This document shows, piece after piece, positions 1 to 8,837 of a stretch of 64,000 bases of DNA. The stretch spans positions 62,001 to 126,000 of the forward strand of contig JAFEBU010000043.1 of assembly GCA_018242505.1 (NCBI GenBank). The letters run 5' to 3'. The first letter of the stretch is position 1, and each line of letters starts with the position of its first letter. The DNA is from Pseudomonadota bacterium. GTDB taxonomy: Bacteria; Pseudomonadota; Alphaproteobacteria; Reyranellales; Reyranellaceae. Made by a program: the position numbers and the translations under genes. The notes below the pieces were generated by a model. That model made no database searches. It saw only the letters and a list, made by a program, of their open reading frames with translations, and had not been told where the DNA came from.

Positions 1-116
1 GCGGCGGGATTGTTTGCCCGGTACATATGACCCTCCTTGCCGCCGCTCTTCTGGTAGAGCGCGACATGGTCCTTCATCCATTGCGGCAGGTTCGGGGGGA
101 GCTTGGCCTCGGTCAT
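1..116 (-). CDS. N-terminal part of a DUF385-type (deazaflavin nitroreductase-like) protein
   Basis: Partial gene whose 3' part lies beyond the window edge. From the ATG at 116 it reads MTEAKLPPNLPQWMKDHVAL, then YQKSGGKEGHMYRANN (38 residues). The pattern PxWxxDHxxxYxxSxGxxGHM is what I associate with the start of the deazaflavin-dependent nitroreductase family, which reduces nitro groups or quinones with F420 or FMN. The ATG lies 10 nt past the stop of the feruloyl-CoA synthase gene on the same strand and a GAGGAGAC stretch precedes it, so the two genes probably form an operon. Assignment rests on about 38 residues only. Confidence 0.5.
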   Translation of the reverse strand, partial: MTEAKLPPNLPQWMKDHVALYQKSGGKEGHMYRANNPA

Positions 117-126
117 TGCTGTCTCC

Positions 127-1989
127 TCAGTTGATCTCGATCACGTCGGCGCCGCCCCGGTAGAGCCGCTCGACCAGGGCCTTGCGGCGCTCGAGCGTGG
201 CGCGCTGGTTGATATAGCCCTTATCGGTGATCTCGTGGCCATCCACCGAGGGCGGTTCCTCCATCAGGATAGCGCGCTTCACCCGCATCGACGAGCCGCC
301 ACCCTCGCAGTTCATGCGGGCAAGGCCGCTCTTCAGCGTTTCGGTCACGGCCGGATGCCGCAGGAGCTCGGCGATCGAAAGGCGGACTTCACTGTCGCCG
401 GCAATGTGTCGGCACGCCGCGATGTTGGGGAAGCCCAGCAGGCCGACATAGTCGCGGTCCGGTGCACAGACAATGGCGTCCTGCAACACCGGCGAGGCGG
501 CCGCGAGGGCGTTCGTACGCAAGGTGCCGACCAGCACGAAGGTGCCGCTCGCCAGCTTGAAGTCCTCGACGACGCGGCCATCGAAGATCAGGCCCTGGTT
601 GGGATCGGCGGGATCGACGAAGCGAGCGGCATCGCCGATCTTGTAGAAGCCCTCCTCGTCGAAGGCGGCCGCCGTGAGGTCGGACTGCTTGTAGTAGCCC
701 GGCGTCACGATCACGCTCTTCAGTCGGATCTCGTAACGACCCTCCTCGCCCGTCGGCACCAGCTTGAGCTGCACGCCGGGAAACGGCAGGCCGATCAGGC
801 CGACACGCTCGGACACCCAATGCACCGTGGTCGCGGTCGGCGCTGTTTCCGTGGCACCCCAGCCGGTGATGAAAGGCAGGCGATAGCCGGTGTGCTTTAC
901 AGCCAGTGCCTCCATTCGTTCGTACAGGTCGTTAGGCAACGTCGCGCCGCCATAAGCAAGGACATTCAGGTTCTTGAAGAATTTCTTGGCAAGCGACTCG
1001 TCCTTCTCGAGCGCGGTCGCAAGCATGGCGTAGCCGGCCGGCACATTGGCGAACGAGGTCGGCGAGACCTCGCGCAGGTTGCGCAATGTCTCCTCGAACA
1101 GGCCGGGCAGCGGCTTGCCGTCGTCGATCCAGGTCGTCCCGCCCTCGGCAAGATTGCCCTGGAAGGTGGCGTTGCCGCCCATCGTATGGTTCCAGGGCAG
1201 CCAGTCGAGCGCCACCGGCACGGGATCGTCCGGCTTGCGCATCCGCGCCATCTGGCCCATGGCGATGTTGGCGCACATCATCTCCTGGGTGTTGATCACC
1301 GCCTTGGGCATGCCGGTGCTGCCCGACGTGAACAGGTACTTGCCAACGGTTCCAGGCTCGATGGCAGCGATCGAGCGTGCCACCGCCTCGGTCGGCCTGG
1401 TCGCGAGAAGCTCACTCCAGGGCAGCGATTGCATCCTGGGCGGCGCCTTGTCGACGTGGACCAGCAGCACGCCCGAAAGGTCGAGCGCTTCGAGCGCTCC
1501 GGCATAGATCTCGCCGTTCTGAACGAACACCAGGCCGGGCCTGATGAGGTCGAACACGTAACGGAGCTTGGCGTGGTCGCGGCTCATCACCGAGTAGGCC
1601 GGCGAGACAGGCGCGACCGGAGCACGTGCCTGCATGGCCGCCATGGTGAGCAGCGCGAATTCGATCGAATTGGACGACAGGATCATCACCGGCTTGTCAG
1701 GCCCGAATCCGCGATCGAGCAGTGCTTGCGTCACGGCATCGACCTGCTTCTTGGCTTCGCCGTAACTGACCTTCGTCCAGTCGCGCGAGGGCCCGCGGCG
1801 CTGCGCCAGCCACAGCCGATCCGGCGCCTCGGCGGCCCACTTGGCCAGGAACGCGGGTACATGGCGTTCATAGGGCTTCAGCCTGTGGTTCGACTGCAGG
1901 ATCAGGGTGCCGTCCGGCCGCCGGTCGAGCCGCACGTCGCGGCTCAGGAAATCGATCGGCTTGAACGGTATCTGCATGAAGCTGTCCAA
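127..1989 (-). CDS. fcs: Feruloyl-CoA synthase (AMP-forming)
   Basis: ANL-superfamily ligase that activates hydroxycinnamates such as ferulate with ATP and CoA, in the cytosol. The adenylate motif YLFTSGSTGMPKAV, the WLPWNHTMGGN block, the GWGATETAP motif and the FYKIGDAARFVDP hinge are all visible. The short lid domain with VGTLRTNALA in place of a normal catalytic-lysine loop is typical of the Fcs subfamily. Length is about 620 aa, normal for the family. Start: a TTG at 1989 sits 5 nt after GGAGGA, whereas the ATG at 1977 (MQIPFKPIDFL) is 17 nt away, so I prefer the TTG; either gives a full protein. It is divergent from the ABC transporter at 2170, which may import the substrate, and a DUF385-like gene follows it. 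The true substrate could be another aryl-propenoate such as coumarate or caffeate. Confidence 0.85.
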   Translation of the reverse strand: MDSFMQIPFKPIDFLSRDVRLDRRPDGTLILQSNHRLKPYERHVPAFLAKWAAEAPDRLWLAQRRGPSRDWTKVSYGEAKKQVDAVTQALLDRGFGPDKPVMILSSNSIEFALLTMAAMQARAPVAPVSPAYSVMSRDHAKLRYVFDLIRPGLVFVQNGEIYAGALEALDLSGVLLVHVDKAPPRMQSLPWSELLATRPTEAVARSIAAIEPGTVGKYLFTSGSTGMPKAVINTQEMMCANIAMGQMARMRKPDDPVPVALDWLPWNHTMGGNATFQGNLAEGGTTWIDDGKPLPGLFEETLRNLREVSPTSFANVPAGYAMLATALEKDESLAKKFFKNLNVLAYGGATLPNDLYERMEALAVKHTGYRLPFITGWGATETAPTATTVHWVSERVGLIGLPFPGVQLKLVPTGEEGRYEIRLKSVIVTPGYYKQSDLTAAAFDEEGFYKIGDAARFVDPADPNQGLIFDGRVVEDFKLASGTFVLVGTLRTNALAAASPVLQDAIVCAPDRDYVGLLGFPNIAACRHIAGDSEVRLSIAELLRHPAVTETLKSGLARMNCEGGGSSMRVKRAILMEEPPSVDGHEITDKGYINQRATLERRKALVERLYRGGADVIEIN

Positions 1990-2169
1990 CGTTTCCTCCG
2001 GCCTTTGCCAAGATGTAGGCAGGCCAGCCGGCATTCGGCAAGAGACCTATGACCGGAGCCGGGACCGGGCCTGCTCGACGCTCAATGCGATACTGGCGAC
2101 GCCTTGACGCCTTTGCCGGTTGTAGGTCCGATGCTAGTTTCCAGTTCCCGATTTCCAAGAGGGAACCCC

Positions 2170-3417
2170 ATGATAAGAAAAATTGCCATGGCGCTGGTCG
2201 CCGGCCTCATGCTTGCGACGCCAGCGCTGGCTGCCGATCCGCCGGCCGAGATCAAGATCGGCACCCTTTACGCCTCGTCGGGCCGGTTCGCCTCGATCTC
2301 CATGCCCGTGCACAGTGCGCTCAAGATCTGGGTCGACCAGAAGAACGCCGAGGGTGGTGTCTACGTGAAGGCCTTCGACAAGAAGATCCCGATCAAGCTC
2401 GTGGCCTATGACGACCAGAGCAACACGGCGACGGCCTCGACGCTCTACAACCAGCTCATCACCCAGGACAAGGTGGACCTCCTGGTGGCCGATTCGGGCT
2501 CGGTGCTGACGGCGCCCGCCGTCGCCATCGCCCGCGATCACAAGATGTTCCTGTTCGATCAGACCGGGACCGGGGCGAGCTTCTTCTCCAAGGACAACCC
2601 CTATATCGCGCTGATGGCCGACCCCGTCTCGACCATCTGGCCAAAGCCGGTCGCCGACTTCCTGACCCAGGACGGCCCCAAGCTCGGCATCAAGAAGATC
2701 GCCCTTCTCTATTCGACCAACGAGTTCACCGGCACGCAGGCCAACGCGGTGCGCAAGTTCATCAAGGAAGCGAACGCACCGGTCGAGATCGTCTACGACC
2801 AGGGTGTGCCGACCGAGACGTCCAACTACACGGTGATCATCAATAACATCCGCGCCAAGCAGCCTGATGCGGTGATCCACCTCGGCTACGCACCCAACGA
2901 CATTGCCTTCCTGCGCAACGTCAACGAGGTCGGCGCCAAGTTCAAATGGCTGTTCTGCATCTATCCCGGCCTCGAGACCGAGCTTTTGGAGAAGAATGTC
3001 GGCGTGAAAGGCATGCAGCATGTCTTCACCTACGTGCCGCCGTCGGAGCTCAACTATCCGGTCAATTTCGGCATGAAGATGCCGGAGTTTCGTGCGCTCT
3101 GGAACAAGACCTTCCCTGACGGCAAGGTCGAGTTCGGCTTCAATGCGGTCGCGGGTTACACGACGGCACTGGTGATCGAGAAGACGCTTTCGGTTGCAAC
3201 CAGCCTCGACCAGATGGAGCTGCGCCGCGCCGTCTTCAGCCTCTCGGGCCAGCTCAAGACGCTCGACGGCACCTTCGCGCTCGACGAGACGGGCGGCCAG
3301 ATCGGCGAACTGACGCCGCTCGGCCAGCTCGAGCCTGATGGCAAGGGCGGCCTGAAGTTCGTCGCCGTCTATCCACACGACGTCGCGACCGGAAAGCCGG
3401 TATACCCGCGTCCCTAA
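2170..3417 (+). CDS. Branched-chain-type ABC transporter, periplasmic binding protein
   Basis: Periplasmic solute receptor of the LivJ/type-1 fold (415 aa). The signal peptide is clear: MIRKIAMALVAGLMLATPALA followed by cleavage before ADPP. The mature part has the family start IKIGTLYASSGRFASIS and the fold's two lobes. Start chosen at the ATG at 2170, preceded by GAGGG about 6 nt upstream; the longer frame to 2104 would bury the signal peptide. It is the first gene of a five-gene operon with two permeases and two ATPases. Liv-type receptors bind amino acids, amides, urea or aromatic acids. The divergent feruloyl-CoA synthase makes an aromatic acid plausible, as in the p-coumarate uptake systems of Rhodopseudomonas; that is inference from context. 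Confidence 0.88.
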   Translation: MIRKIAMALVAGLMLATPALAADPPAEIKIGTLYASSGRFASISMPVHSALKIWVDQKNAEGGVYVKAFDKKIPIKLVAYDDQSNTATASTLYNQLITQDKVDLLVADSGSVLTAPAVAIARDHKMFLFDQTGTGASFFSKDNPYIALMADPVSTIWPKPVADFLTQDGPKLGIKKIALLYSTNEFTGTQANAVRKFIKEANAPVEIVYDQGVPTETSNYTVIINNIRAKQPDAVIHLGYAPNDIAFLRNVNEVGAKFKWLFCIYPGLETELLEKNVGVKGMQHVFTYVPPSELNYPVNFGMKMPEFRALWNKTFPDGKVEFGFNAVAGYTTALVIEKTLSVATSLDQMELRRAVFSLSGQLKTLDGTFALDETGGQIGELTPLGQLEPDGKGGLKFVAVYPHDVATGKPVYPRP

Positions 3418-3430
3418 GGACCCCATCCAG

Positions 3431-3460
3431 GAACTCCCCGTCGCCCGCGGCGGGGAGTTC
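3431..3460 (+). promoter_or_regulatory. Intercistronic hairpin between binding protein and permease genes
   Basis: Perfect 10-bp inverted repeat, GAACTCCCCG at 3431-3440 and CGGGGAGTTC at 3451-3460, with a 10-nt GC-rich loop, located 13 nt after the binding-protein stop. No T-run follows, so it is not a classical terminator. Hairpins at this position usually protect the upstream mRNA or attenuate, which gives more receptor than permease. The permease RBS (GAGG, 3461-3464) abuts the stem. Confidence 0.7.
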
Positions 3461-3474
3461 GAGGATCTGATTTC

Positions 3475-4395
3475 ATGCTCGTCTACGCGCTCGTCGCGGG
3501 CCTCCTGTTCGGTCTTTATTTCAGCCTGGTGGGCATCGGCCTCAACCTGGTGTTCGGCGTCATGCGCATCGTCAATCTGGCGCATGGCGATTTCCTGATG
3601 CTGGGCGCCTTCATCGCAGTGGGCGTTTCCGCCCTCGCAGGTTTCGATCCGCTGTTCGCCGTACCGCTTGCCTTCGTCGTCTTCGTGCTGGTGGGCCTGG
3701 TGCTCTACTACCTGCTGGTGCCACGCTTGCAGGGGTCGGTCGATCCGGAGATGCTGTCGATCATCCTGTTCTTCGGACTGAGCCAAGTGATCGAGGCGCT
3801 GACCACCATCGCCTTCGGTACCAGCGAGAGGTCGATCGACAGTGGCGAACTGGGCAAGATACTTGCCGGCCTGCGCGTACACGTCTTTGGCGGCGATGCG
3901 GACGGGCCGGTCGAGTTGCTCGGCCAAAGCTTCCCGACCTCCTGGGTCATCTCGGCTGCGGTCAGCGTCGTGGCCATCCTTCTTGTCTACGTCTATCTCT
4001 ACCGTACGCGGCTCGGCACGCTCACGCGCGCGGTGATGTCGCGGCGCGAGGAAGCCTTCGCCACCGGCATCAATGTCGATCGCGTCTCAGCCGTGGCCTT
4101 CGGCATCGGGCTGGGGCTGGCGGCGATCGCGGGCGTTTTCGCACCCTTCATGTTCGGCTCGGTGACGCCGGCCTTCGGCGAGGATGCGACGGTGACTTCG
4201 TTCGCAATCGTCGTGCTGGGCTCGCTCGGCAATCCGCTGGGCACGGCACTGGGCGGCGTGGTCTACGGCATCTCCTACATGGTGGTGCAGACCTATCTCA
4301 GCTCATGGGCCGACCTGCTGCCCTATGTGCTCCTGATCCTGATCCTGCTGCTGCGGCCAAGCGGCCTCCTGGGAAGGCGGGTGCGCGTTGCCTAG
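3475..4395 (+). CDS. ABC transporter permease, LivH family
   Basis: Inner-membrane permease of a branched-chain-type importer, 306 aa and about eight hydrophobic helices. The family block FGVMRIVNLAHGDFLMLGAF near residues 28-47 and the LGSLGNPLGTALGGVVYG region near 250 are diagnostic for LivH. The ATG at 3475 follows a GAGG 10 nt upstream. The reading frame ends 8 nt inside the next permease gene, so translation of the two is probably coupled. Substrate would be that of the binding protein at 2170. Confidence 0.9.
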   Translation: MLVYALVAGLLFGLYFSLVGIGLNLVFGVMRIVNLAHGDFLMLGAFIAVGVSALAGFDPLFAVPLAFVVFVLVGLVLYYLLVPRLQGSVDPEMLSIILFFGLSQVIEALTTIAFGTSERSIDSGELGKILAGLRVHVFGGDADGPVELLGQSFPTSWVISAAVSVVAILLVYVYLYRTRLGTLTRAVMSRREEAFATGINVDRVSAVAFGIGLGLAAIAGVFAPFMFGSVTPAFGEDATVTSFAIVVLGSLGNPLGTALGGVVYGISYMVVQTYLSSWADLLPYVLLILILLLRPSGLLGRRVRVA

Positions 4396-5308
4396 CGCAC
4401 TTCGCCACCTTCTGTTCATCGTCGCACCGCTGCTGGCCGTCTTCGCGATCCTGCCGAGCGTCTATGAAAACCACCTGATGCTGTTCAACTTCGTGGTGTT
4501 CCTGATCCTCGCCCAGGGCGTGAACGTCATCTATGGCTTCACCGGCTATCTGCCGTTCGGCTATGTCGGCTTCTTCGGCGGCGGCGCCTATGGCTTTGCC
4601 GTGATGGTGATGCATCTCCATGCTTCGGCCCCCGTTGCGGTCGTCGTCGCGGGACTGGCGGGTGTCGCACTCGGCCTGTTGCTGTCGCCGCTCCTGCGCT
4701 TGTCGGGCGCCTACTTCGCCATCGCCAATCTTGCCGCTGCGCTCGCGGTCCTGCATTTCGTTGCCAATCCAGCGCTCGAGACCATCACACGCGGCCCCTA
4801 CGGCGTGTCTTTGACCGCGACCTTCAACCCCAATGCCGCCTATGCGGCGGCGCTGGTCGTGCTTGCGTTGACCATGGGCGCGGTGGTGTTCCTCAAGAAC
4901 TCGCGGTTTGGCCTCGCGCTCCAGTCGGTGCGCGAGGACCCTGTCAGCGCCGCCATGGCGGGAGTGAGCGTGGTGCGCATGCGCGTGATCGCCTGGCTCG
5001 CCTCGGCGCTGATCGCGGGCCTCGCCGGCGGCGTCTACGCCTGGTACGTGTCGGTGTTCTTCCCCGACAATGTCTTCAGCGGCACCTTCAGCATCTTCGC
5101 CATCGTCTTCGCCCTGTTCGGCGGCGTGGCGACGATCGTCGGCCCGATCGTGGGTGTGCTGCTCCTGTATGGCGTCTACAATCTGATTGGCTTCACCACG
5201 CCGCAATATTTCCAGCTCATCTACGGCCTGTTGATCATGGGGCTGGTGCTGTTCCTGCCGGCGGGGCTGGTGTCGCTTGCGACACGCCGAGGCTGGCATG
5301 TCCCCTAA
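4388..5308 (+). CDS. ABC transporter permease, LivM family
   Basis: Second permease of the importer, 306 aa. It has the LivM block GFTGYLPFGYVGFFGGGAYG (about residues 51-70) and the cytoplasmic coupling loop SRFGLALQSVREDPVSAAMAGV. The start is a TTG at 4388 that overlaps the livH-like stop codon by 8 nt; no ATG is available near the hydrophobic N-terminus. LivH/LivM pairs form the heterodimeric channel. The gene overlaps the following ATPase gene by 11 nt. Confidence 0.9.
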   Translation: MPSALRHLLFIVAPLLAVFAILPSVYENHLMLFNFVVFLILAQGVNVIYGFTGYLPFGYVGFFGGGAYGFAVMVMHLHASAPVAVVVAGLAGVALGLLLSPLLRLSGAYFAIANLAAALAVLHFVANPALETITRGPYGVSLTATFNPNAAYAAALVVLALTMGAVVFLKNSRFGLALQSVREDPVSAAMAGVSVVRMRVIAWLASALIAGLAGGVYAWYVSVFFPDNVFSGTFSIFAIVFALFGGVATIVGPIVGVLLLYGVYNLIGFTTPQYFQLIYGLLIMGLVLFLPAGLVSLATRRGWHVP

Positions 5309-6029
5309 ATCTGCGCCGATCCTGGAGGCGAGCGGCGTGGTGAAGCGCTTTGGCGGCTTCCATGCGCTTGACGGCCTCAACTTCCATGTGGCGCCGGGCG
5401 AGATCCTGGGATTGGTCGGGCCCAACGGCTCCGGCAAGACGACGGCGATCAACGTGATCTCCGGCCTCTATGCCCCGGATGGCGGGCGCGTAAGCTTTCG
5501 CGGCCAATCGGTCGGCGGCATGGCCTCGCATCGGCTCGTCCATCTCGGCATTAATCGCACCTTCCAGGTGCCGAAGCCCTTCCTGTCGCTCACCGTGCGG
5601 CAGAATATCGAGGTGGCACTCGCCTACGGCCGGGCCGCATCGGCGCCGCCGGCAATGGCGAGCCTGCTCGACGCCTTTCACCTGAGCGAGGTCGCCGACC
5701 GGCCGGCACGCGATCTCAACAACGTCCAGCAGAAGACCCTCGACCTCGTCCGCGCGCTTTCGACTGGTCCGCAGCTCCTTCTGCTCGACGAGCTTGCGGC
5801 CGGCCTCAATCCGACCGAGTTGGACTGGATTGCAGGCCGCATCAAGGCGCTCGCCCAGGCGGGCATGGCGATCGTCGTCGTCGAGCATCTGATGGGGTTC
5901 ATCGAGCAGATCACCGACCGCGTGATCGTGATGAATGCGGGCAAGGAGATCTTCGAGGGCACGCTTGCCGTCGCGGTGACGGTCCCTCAGGTGGTCGAGG
6001 TGTTCCTGGGAGGCGAGCATGCCGCCTAG
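5298..6029 (+). CDS. ABC transporter ATPase, LivG family
   Basis: First ATPase of the importer, 243 aa. Walker A is GPNGSGKT and Walker B is LLLLDELAAGLNP; the H-loop EHLMGFI is present. The signature segment reads DLNNVQQKTLDLVRAL, without the LPYGQQ or LSGGQ core seen in most LivG proteins. ATG at 5298 chosen because GAGG lies 5 nt upstream and the family start (APILEASGVVKRFGGFHAL) follows; a TTG at 5277 is less likely. Overlaps both neighbours in the operon. Confidence 0.88.
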   Translation: MSPKSAPILEASGVVKRFGGFHALDGLNFHVAPGEILGLVGPNGSGKTTAINVISGLYAPDGGRVSFRGQSVGGMASHRLVHLGINRTFQVPKPFLSLTVRQNIEVALAYGRAASAPPAMASLLDAFHLSEVADRPARDLNNVQQKTLDLVRALSTGPQLLLLDELAAGLNPTELDWIAGRIKALAQAGMAIVVVEHLMGFIEQITDRVIVMNAGKEIFEGTLAVAVTVPQVVEVFLGGEHAA

Positions 6030-6747
6030 CGCGTCGCCGGCGAGCGCCCTGCTCCATGCCGACGGTATCGTCGCCGGCTACGGCACCATGCAAGTGCTGT
6101 GGGGCGTCGACCTCGACGTGCGTCCGGGCGAGACGGTCCTCCTGCTCGGCGCCAACGGCGCCGGCAAGACCACCTTCCTCAAGACGCTGGTCGGGCTGAT
6201 CGAGGCGCGGCAAGGCCATATCGTGCTGGGCGGCGAGGAGGTCACCCGCACCCGCTCCAGCGACCGCATGCGGCGCGGCATGACCTACATGTCGGAGCTC
6301 GCCGTATTCCCCGATCTTTCGATCGAGGAGAATATCCGCATCGGCGCACAGGCGCTGGGCCACGCCAATCCGAATGCGCGGCTCGACGAGCTCTACGGCC
6401 TGTTCCCGGTCCTGCGCGAGAAGCGTCGCGACGCGGCATCGAGCCTGTCGGGCGGCCAGCGCAAGATGCTGGGCATCGCCAAGGCGCTCGCCGCCGAGCC
6501 GAAGCTTCTGGTGCTGGACGAGCCCTCGGCCGGCCTCTCGCCGCTGTTCGTGAAGGAAGTCATCCGCGTCCTGGCCGGCCTGCGCGACCGCGGCCTGGCG
6601 CTGCTGGTCGCCGAGCAGAATATCGGCTTTCTCGAGATCGCGACTCGCGTGTTCGTCCTGGAAGGCGGCCGCATCCGATTCTCCGGCACGGTGGCCGAAA
6701 TGACCGATAACGAGGCGCTGCGCCGCGCGTACTTCGGCTTGAAATAG
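6019..6747 (+). CDS. ABC transporter ATPase, LivF family
   Basis: Second ATPase, 242 aa, last gene of the importer operon. Walker A GANGAGKT, signature [15 protein letters not shown], Walker [14 protein letters not shown] and H-loop region [12 protein letters not shown] are intact. Starts with the typical LivF phrase [21 protein letters not shown]. The ATG at 6019 follows GAGGCGAGC and overlaps the preceding ATPase by 11 nt. Pairs with the LivG-like subunit, whose signature motif is unusual, so this subunit may supply the better ATP site. Confidence 0.9.
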   Translation: MPPSASPASALLHADGIVAGYGTMQVLWGVDLDVRPGETVLLLGANGAGKTTFLKTLVGLIEARQGHIVLGGEEVTRTRSSDRMRRGMTYMSELAVFPDLSIEENIRIGAQALGHANPNARLDELYGLFPVLREKRRDAASSLSGGQRKMLGIAKALAAEPKLLVLDEPSAGLSPLFVKEVIRVLAGLRDRGLALLVAEQNIGFLEIATRVFVLEGGRIRFSGTVAEMTDNEALRRAYFGLK

Positions 6748-6880
6748 TTTCGCGGCTCGCACCCGGTGTCATCCGGGCGCAATACAGACCGCAAGCCGAA
6801 ACCTTTGGCCGCGGCATGAATGGGCGTTCACATCGTGCGGGAATTCGGCCAGAGTCGGCCCAGCACAAAGGGAGACAAGG

Positions 6881-8104
6881 ATGGATTTCGAATACTCCGA
6901 CCGGACCAAGGCGCTTCTGGAGAAGCTCAACAAGTTCATGGACGAGGTCATCTACCCGGCCGAGCCCGTCTACGAGGAGCAGATGGAGAAGGCCAAGGAT
7001 CGCTGGCAGCTGCCGAAGGTCATGGAGGAGTGCAAGGCGGAGGCGAAGAAGCGCGGCCTGTGGAACATGTTCCTGCCGGCCGACCGCGAGACCGGCGACA
7101 CCCACGGCACGATGGGTCTTTCGAATCTCGAATATGCGCCGATCTGCGAGGTGCTGGGCCGTTCGTCGCTCGCCTCGGAAGCTACCAACTGCTCCGCACC
7201 CGATACCGGCAACATGGAAGTGTTCGCCCGTTATGGCAGCAAGGAGCTCAAGGACAAGTGGCTGAAGCCGTTGCTGAATGGCGAGATCCGCTCCTGCTTC
7301 GCGATGACCGAGCCTGCAGTGGCATCGTCGGACGCACGCAATGTCGAATGCCGCATCGAGAGCGACGGCGACAACTACGTCATCAACGGCCGCAAGTGGT
7401 GGTCGTCGGGCATGGGCGATCCGCGCTGCAAGGTGATCATTCTGATGGGCAAGAGCGATCCCAACGCGCCGGCCTACCGCCAGCAGTCGATGGTCGTTGT
7501 GCCGCGCGACACGCAAGGCATCAAGATCGTGAAGATGCTGCACGTATTCGGCTACGATGATGCACCACACGGCCATGCCGAGGTGATCTACGACAATGTG
7601 CGTGTGCCGAAGACCAACATCCTGCTGGGCGAAGGTCGCGGCTTCGAGATCGCGCAGGGCCGTCTCGGTCCCGGCCGCATCCATCACTGCATGCGCGCGA
7701 TCGGCGTCGCCGAGCGGGCGCTCGAGATGGCGATCAAGCGCGCCAAGAGCCGCGTCGCCTTCGGCCAGCGCATCTCGGAGATGGGCGTCACCAAGGCCCA
7801 TGTCGCCGACATGCGCATGGAGATCGACATGGCGCGGCTCTTGGTACTGAAGGCCGCCTGGTCGATGGACAAGTTCGGCAACAAGGAAGCCCGCCAGCAG
7901 ATCGCGATGATCAAGGTGGCGGTGCCCAACATCACCTCCAAGGTGGTGGACCGCTGCCTTCAGCTCCACGGCGCAGGCGGCGTCAGCCAGGTCTTCAAGC
8001 TCGCCAGCATGTATGCCCATCAGCGCACCCTGCGGCTGGCCGACGGCCCCGACGAGGTCCATCGCGACCAGGTCGGCCGGCTGGAGATCGCCAAGTACAA
8101 CTGA
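6881..8104 (+). CDS. Acyl-CoA dehydrogenase (ACAD10/11-like)
   Basis: FAD-dependent acyl-CoA dehydrogenase, 407 aa, that would introduce a 2,3 double bond into an acyl-CoA and pass electrons to ETF. FAD/substrate motif [21 protein letters not shown], then [10 protein letters not shown], the R-rich [11 protein letters not shown] helix and the C-terminal [11 protein letters not shown] and [12 protein letters not shown] segments. The last motif is characteristic of the ACAD10/11-type subgroup acting on longer or branched acyl chains. ATG at 6881 preceded by GGGAGACAAGG. It stands alone, 133 nt after the ABC operon, and is followed by a strong terminator. Electrons could enter respiration through the ETF-QO at 48444. 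Confidence 0.9.
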   Translation: MDFEYSDRTKALLEKLNKFMDEVIYPAEPVYEEQMEKAKDRWQLPKVMEECKAEAKKRGLWNMFLPADRETGDTHGTMGLSNLEYAPICEVLGRSSLASEATNCSAPDTGNMEVFARYGSKELKDKWLKPLLNGEIRSCFAMTEPAVASSDARNVECRIESDGDNYVINGRKWWSSGMGDPRCKVIILMGKSDPNAPAYRQQSMVVVPRDTQGIKIVKMLHVFGYDDAPHGHAEVIYDNVRVPKTNILLGEGRGFEIAQGRLGPGRIHHCMRAIGVAERALEMAIKRAKSRVAFGQRISEMGVTKAHVADMRMEIDMARLLVLKAAWSMDKFGNKEARQQIAMIKVAVPNITSKVVDRCLQLHGAGGVSQVFKLASMYAHQRTLRLADGPDEVHRDQVGRLEIAKYN

Positions 8105-8126
8105 GTCTTTCCCAATAAAATCAATG

Positions 8127-8152
8127 CAAAGGCCGCCTCCGGGCGGCCTTTG
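8127..8152 (+). terminator. Intrinsic terminator after the acyl-CoA dehydrogenase
   Basis: Perfect 11-bp stem CAAAGGCCGCC / GGCGGCCTTTG with a TCCG tetraloop, 22 nt after the stop codon at 8104. The descending arm ends in TTTG followed by TGGTTTGG. It separates the dehydrogenase from the TetR efflux operon. Confidence 0.85.
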
Positions 8153-8190
8153 TGGTTTGGCTGCAACGGCGACGCGGCTTGAAGCGTTTA

Positions 8191-8208
8191 TAACTGACCG
8201 GTAAGTTA
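8191..8208. promoter_or_regulatory. Imperfect 18-bp palindrome, probable TetR operator
   Basis: TAACTGACCGGTAAGTTA is palindromic around ACCGGT except for one base pair. It ends 5 nt before the ATG of the TetR-family gene (8214). Its place and symmetry fit an autorepressor site that covers the transcription or translation start. Confidence 0.6.
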
Positions 8209-8213
8209 GTTAT

Positions 8214-8837
8214 ATGTCCAAAGCCGCCAAACAACGCCGCGCCCCCGCCGAACGGCCCAAGGAGATCCTCGAGGCCGCGCTCGCCCTGTTCGTGGAAAAG
8301 GGTTTTGCCGCCACCCGGCTCGACGACGTCGCCGAGCGCGCGGGCCTCAGCAAGGCCGCCATCTATCTCTACTTCGAGGACAAGATGGCGCTCTTCCAGG
8401 GCGTCATCCGCCAGGCCGTGATCAGCAATTTCGGCACGGTCGAAGCGTTGGCGCAGGCCCACCGCGGCCCGGTGACGGAAATCCTGCCGCGGCTGCTCGA
8501 ATTCATGGCGAGCCGTATCGAGGACACGCCATTGCCATCGATCGCCAAGCTGGTGATCGGCGAGTCGCGCGCCTTTCCGGAGATCGGCCGTTTCTACCTC
8601 AAGGAGGTGATCGGTCGCGGTCTGCCCCTGCTCGAAGCGCTGATTGCCCGCGGCATCGCCCAAGGCGAATTCCGCGCAGTCGATCCCGGTCTCACCGTGC
8701 GCTCGCTGATCGGTCCAATGCTGCTGGCCGGCGTGTGGAAGACGGTCTTCGAGCCGATCGGCGGCGAACGGCTCGACACGCGGGCCCTCGCCCGCCATCA
8801 CGCCGATCTCATGCTGCATGCGCTGAGGGCGCCATGA
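8214..8837 (+). CDS. TetR/AcrR family transcriptional repressor
   Basis: 207 aa with an N-terminal TetR helix-turn-helix (ILEAALALFVEKGFAATRLDDVAERAGLSKAAIYLYFEDKMALF, about residues 17-60) and a C-terminal ligand domain of the TetR_C type (EIGRFYLKEVIGRG). It heads an operon with an HlyD-type protein, an ABC ATPase and an ABC-2 permease, the same arrangement as the CecR (YbiH)/YbhGFSR cluster of E. coli, so it probably represses that efflux operon. The start has no Shine-Dalgarno; an operator-like palindrome lies just upstream, so the mRNA may be nearly leaderless. The stop overlaps the next ATG (ATGA). Confidence 0.9.
   Translation: MSKAAKQRRAPAERPKEILEAALALFVEKGFAATRLDDVAERAGLSKAAIYLYFEDKMALFQGVIRQAVISNFGTVEALAQAHRGPVTEILPRLLEFMASRIEDTPLPSIAKLVIGESRAFPEIGRFYLKEVIGRGLPLLEALIARGIAQGEFRAVDPGLTVRSLIGPMLLAGVWKTVFEPIGGERLDTRALARHHADLMLHALRAP

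Noticed and set aside
2104-2132. Sigma-70 promoter TTGACG for the ABC operon
   Set aside because: The -35 is good, but no acceptable -10 lies at 16-18 bases (TCCGAT at 17).
6748-6880. Terminator after the LivF-type gene (CCCGG/CCGGG at about 6767-6782)
   Set aside because: Only a five-pair stem and no T-run; too weak to call.
8735-8833. N-terminal extension of the HlyD-family protein
   Set aside because: It overlaps the TetR coding sequence and would place about 33 Arg-rich residues before the membrane anchor; the ATGA start at 8834 is far better.
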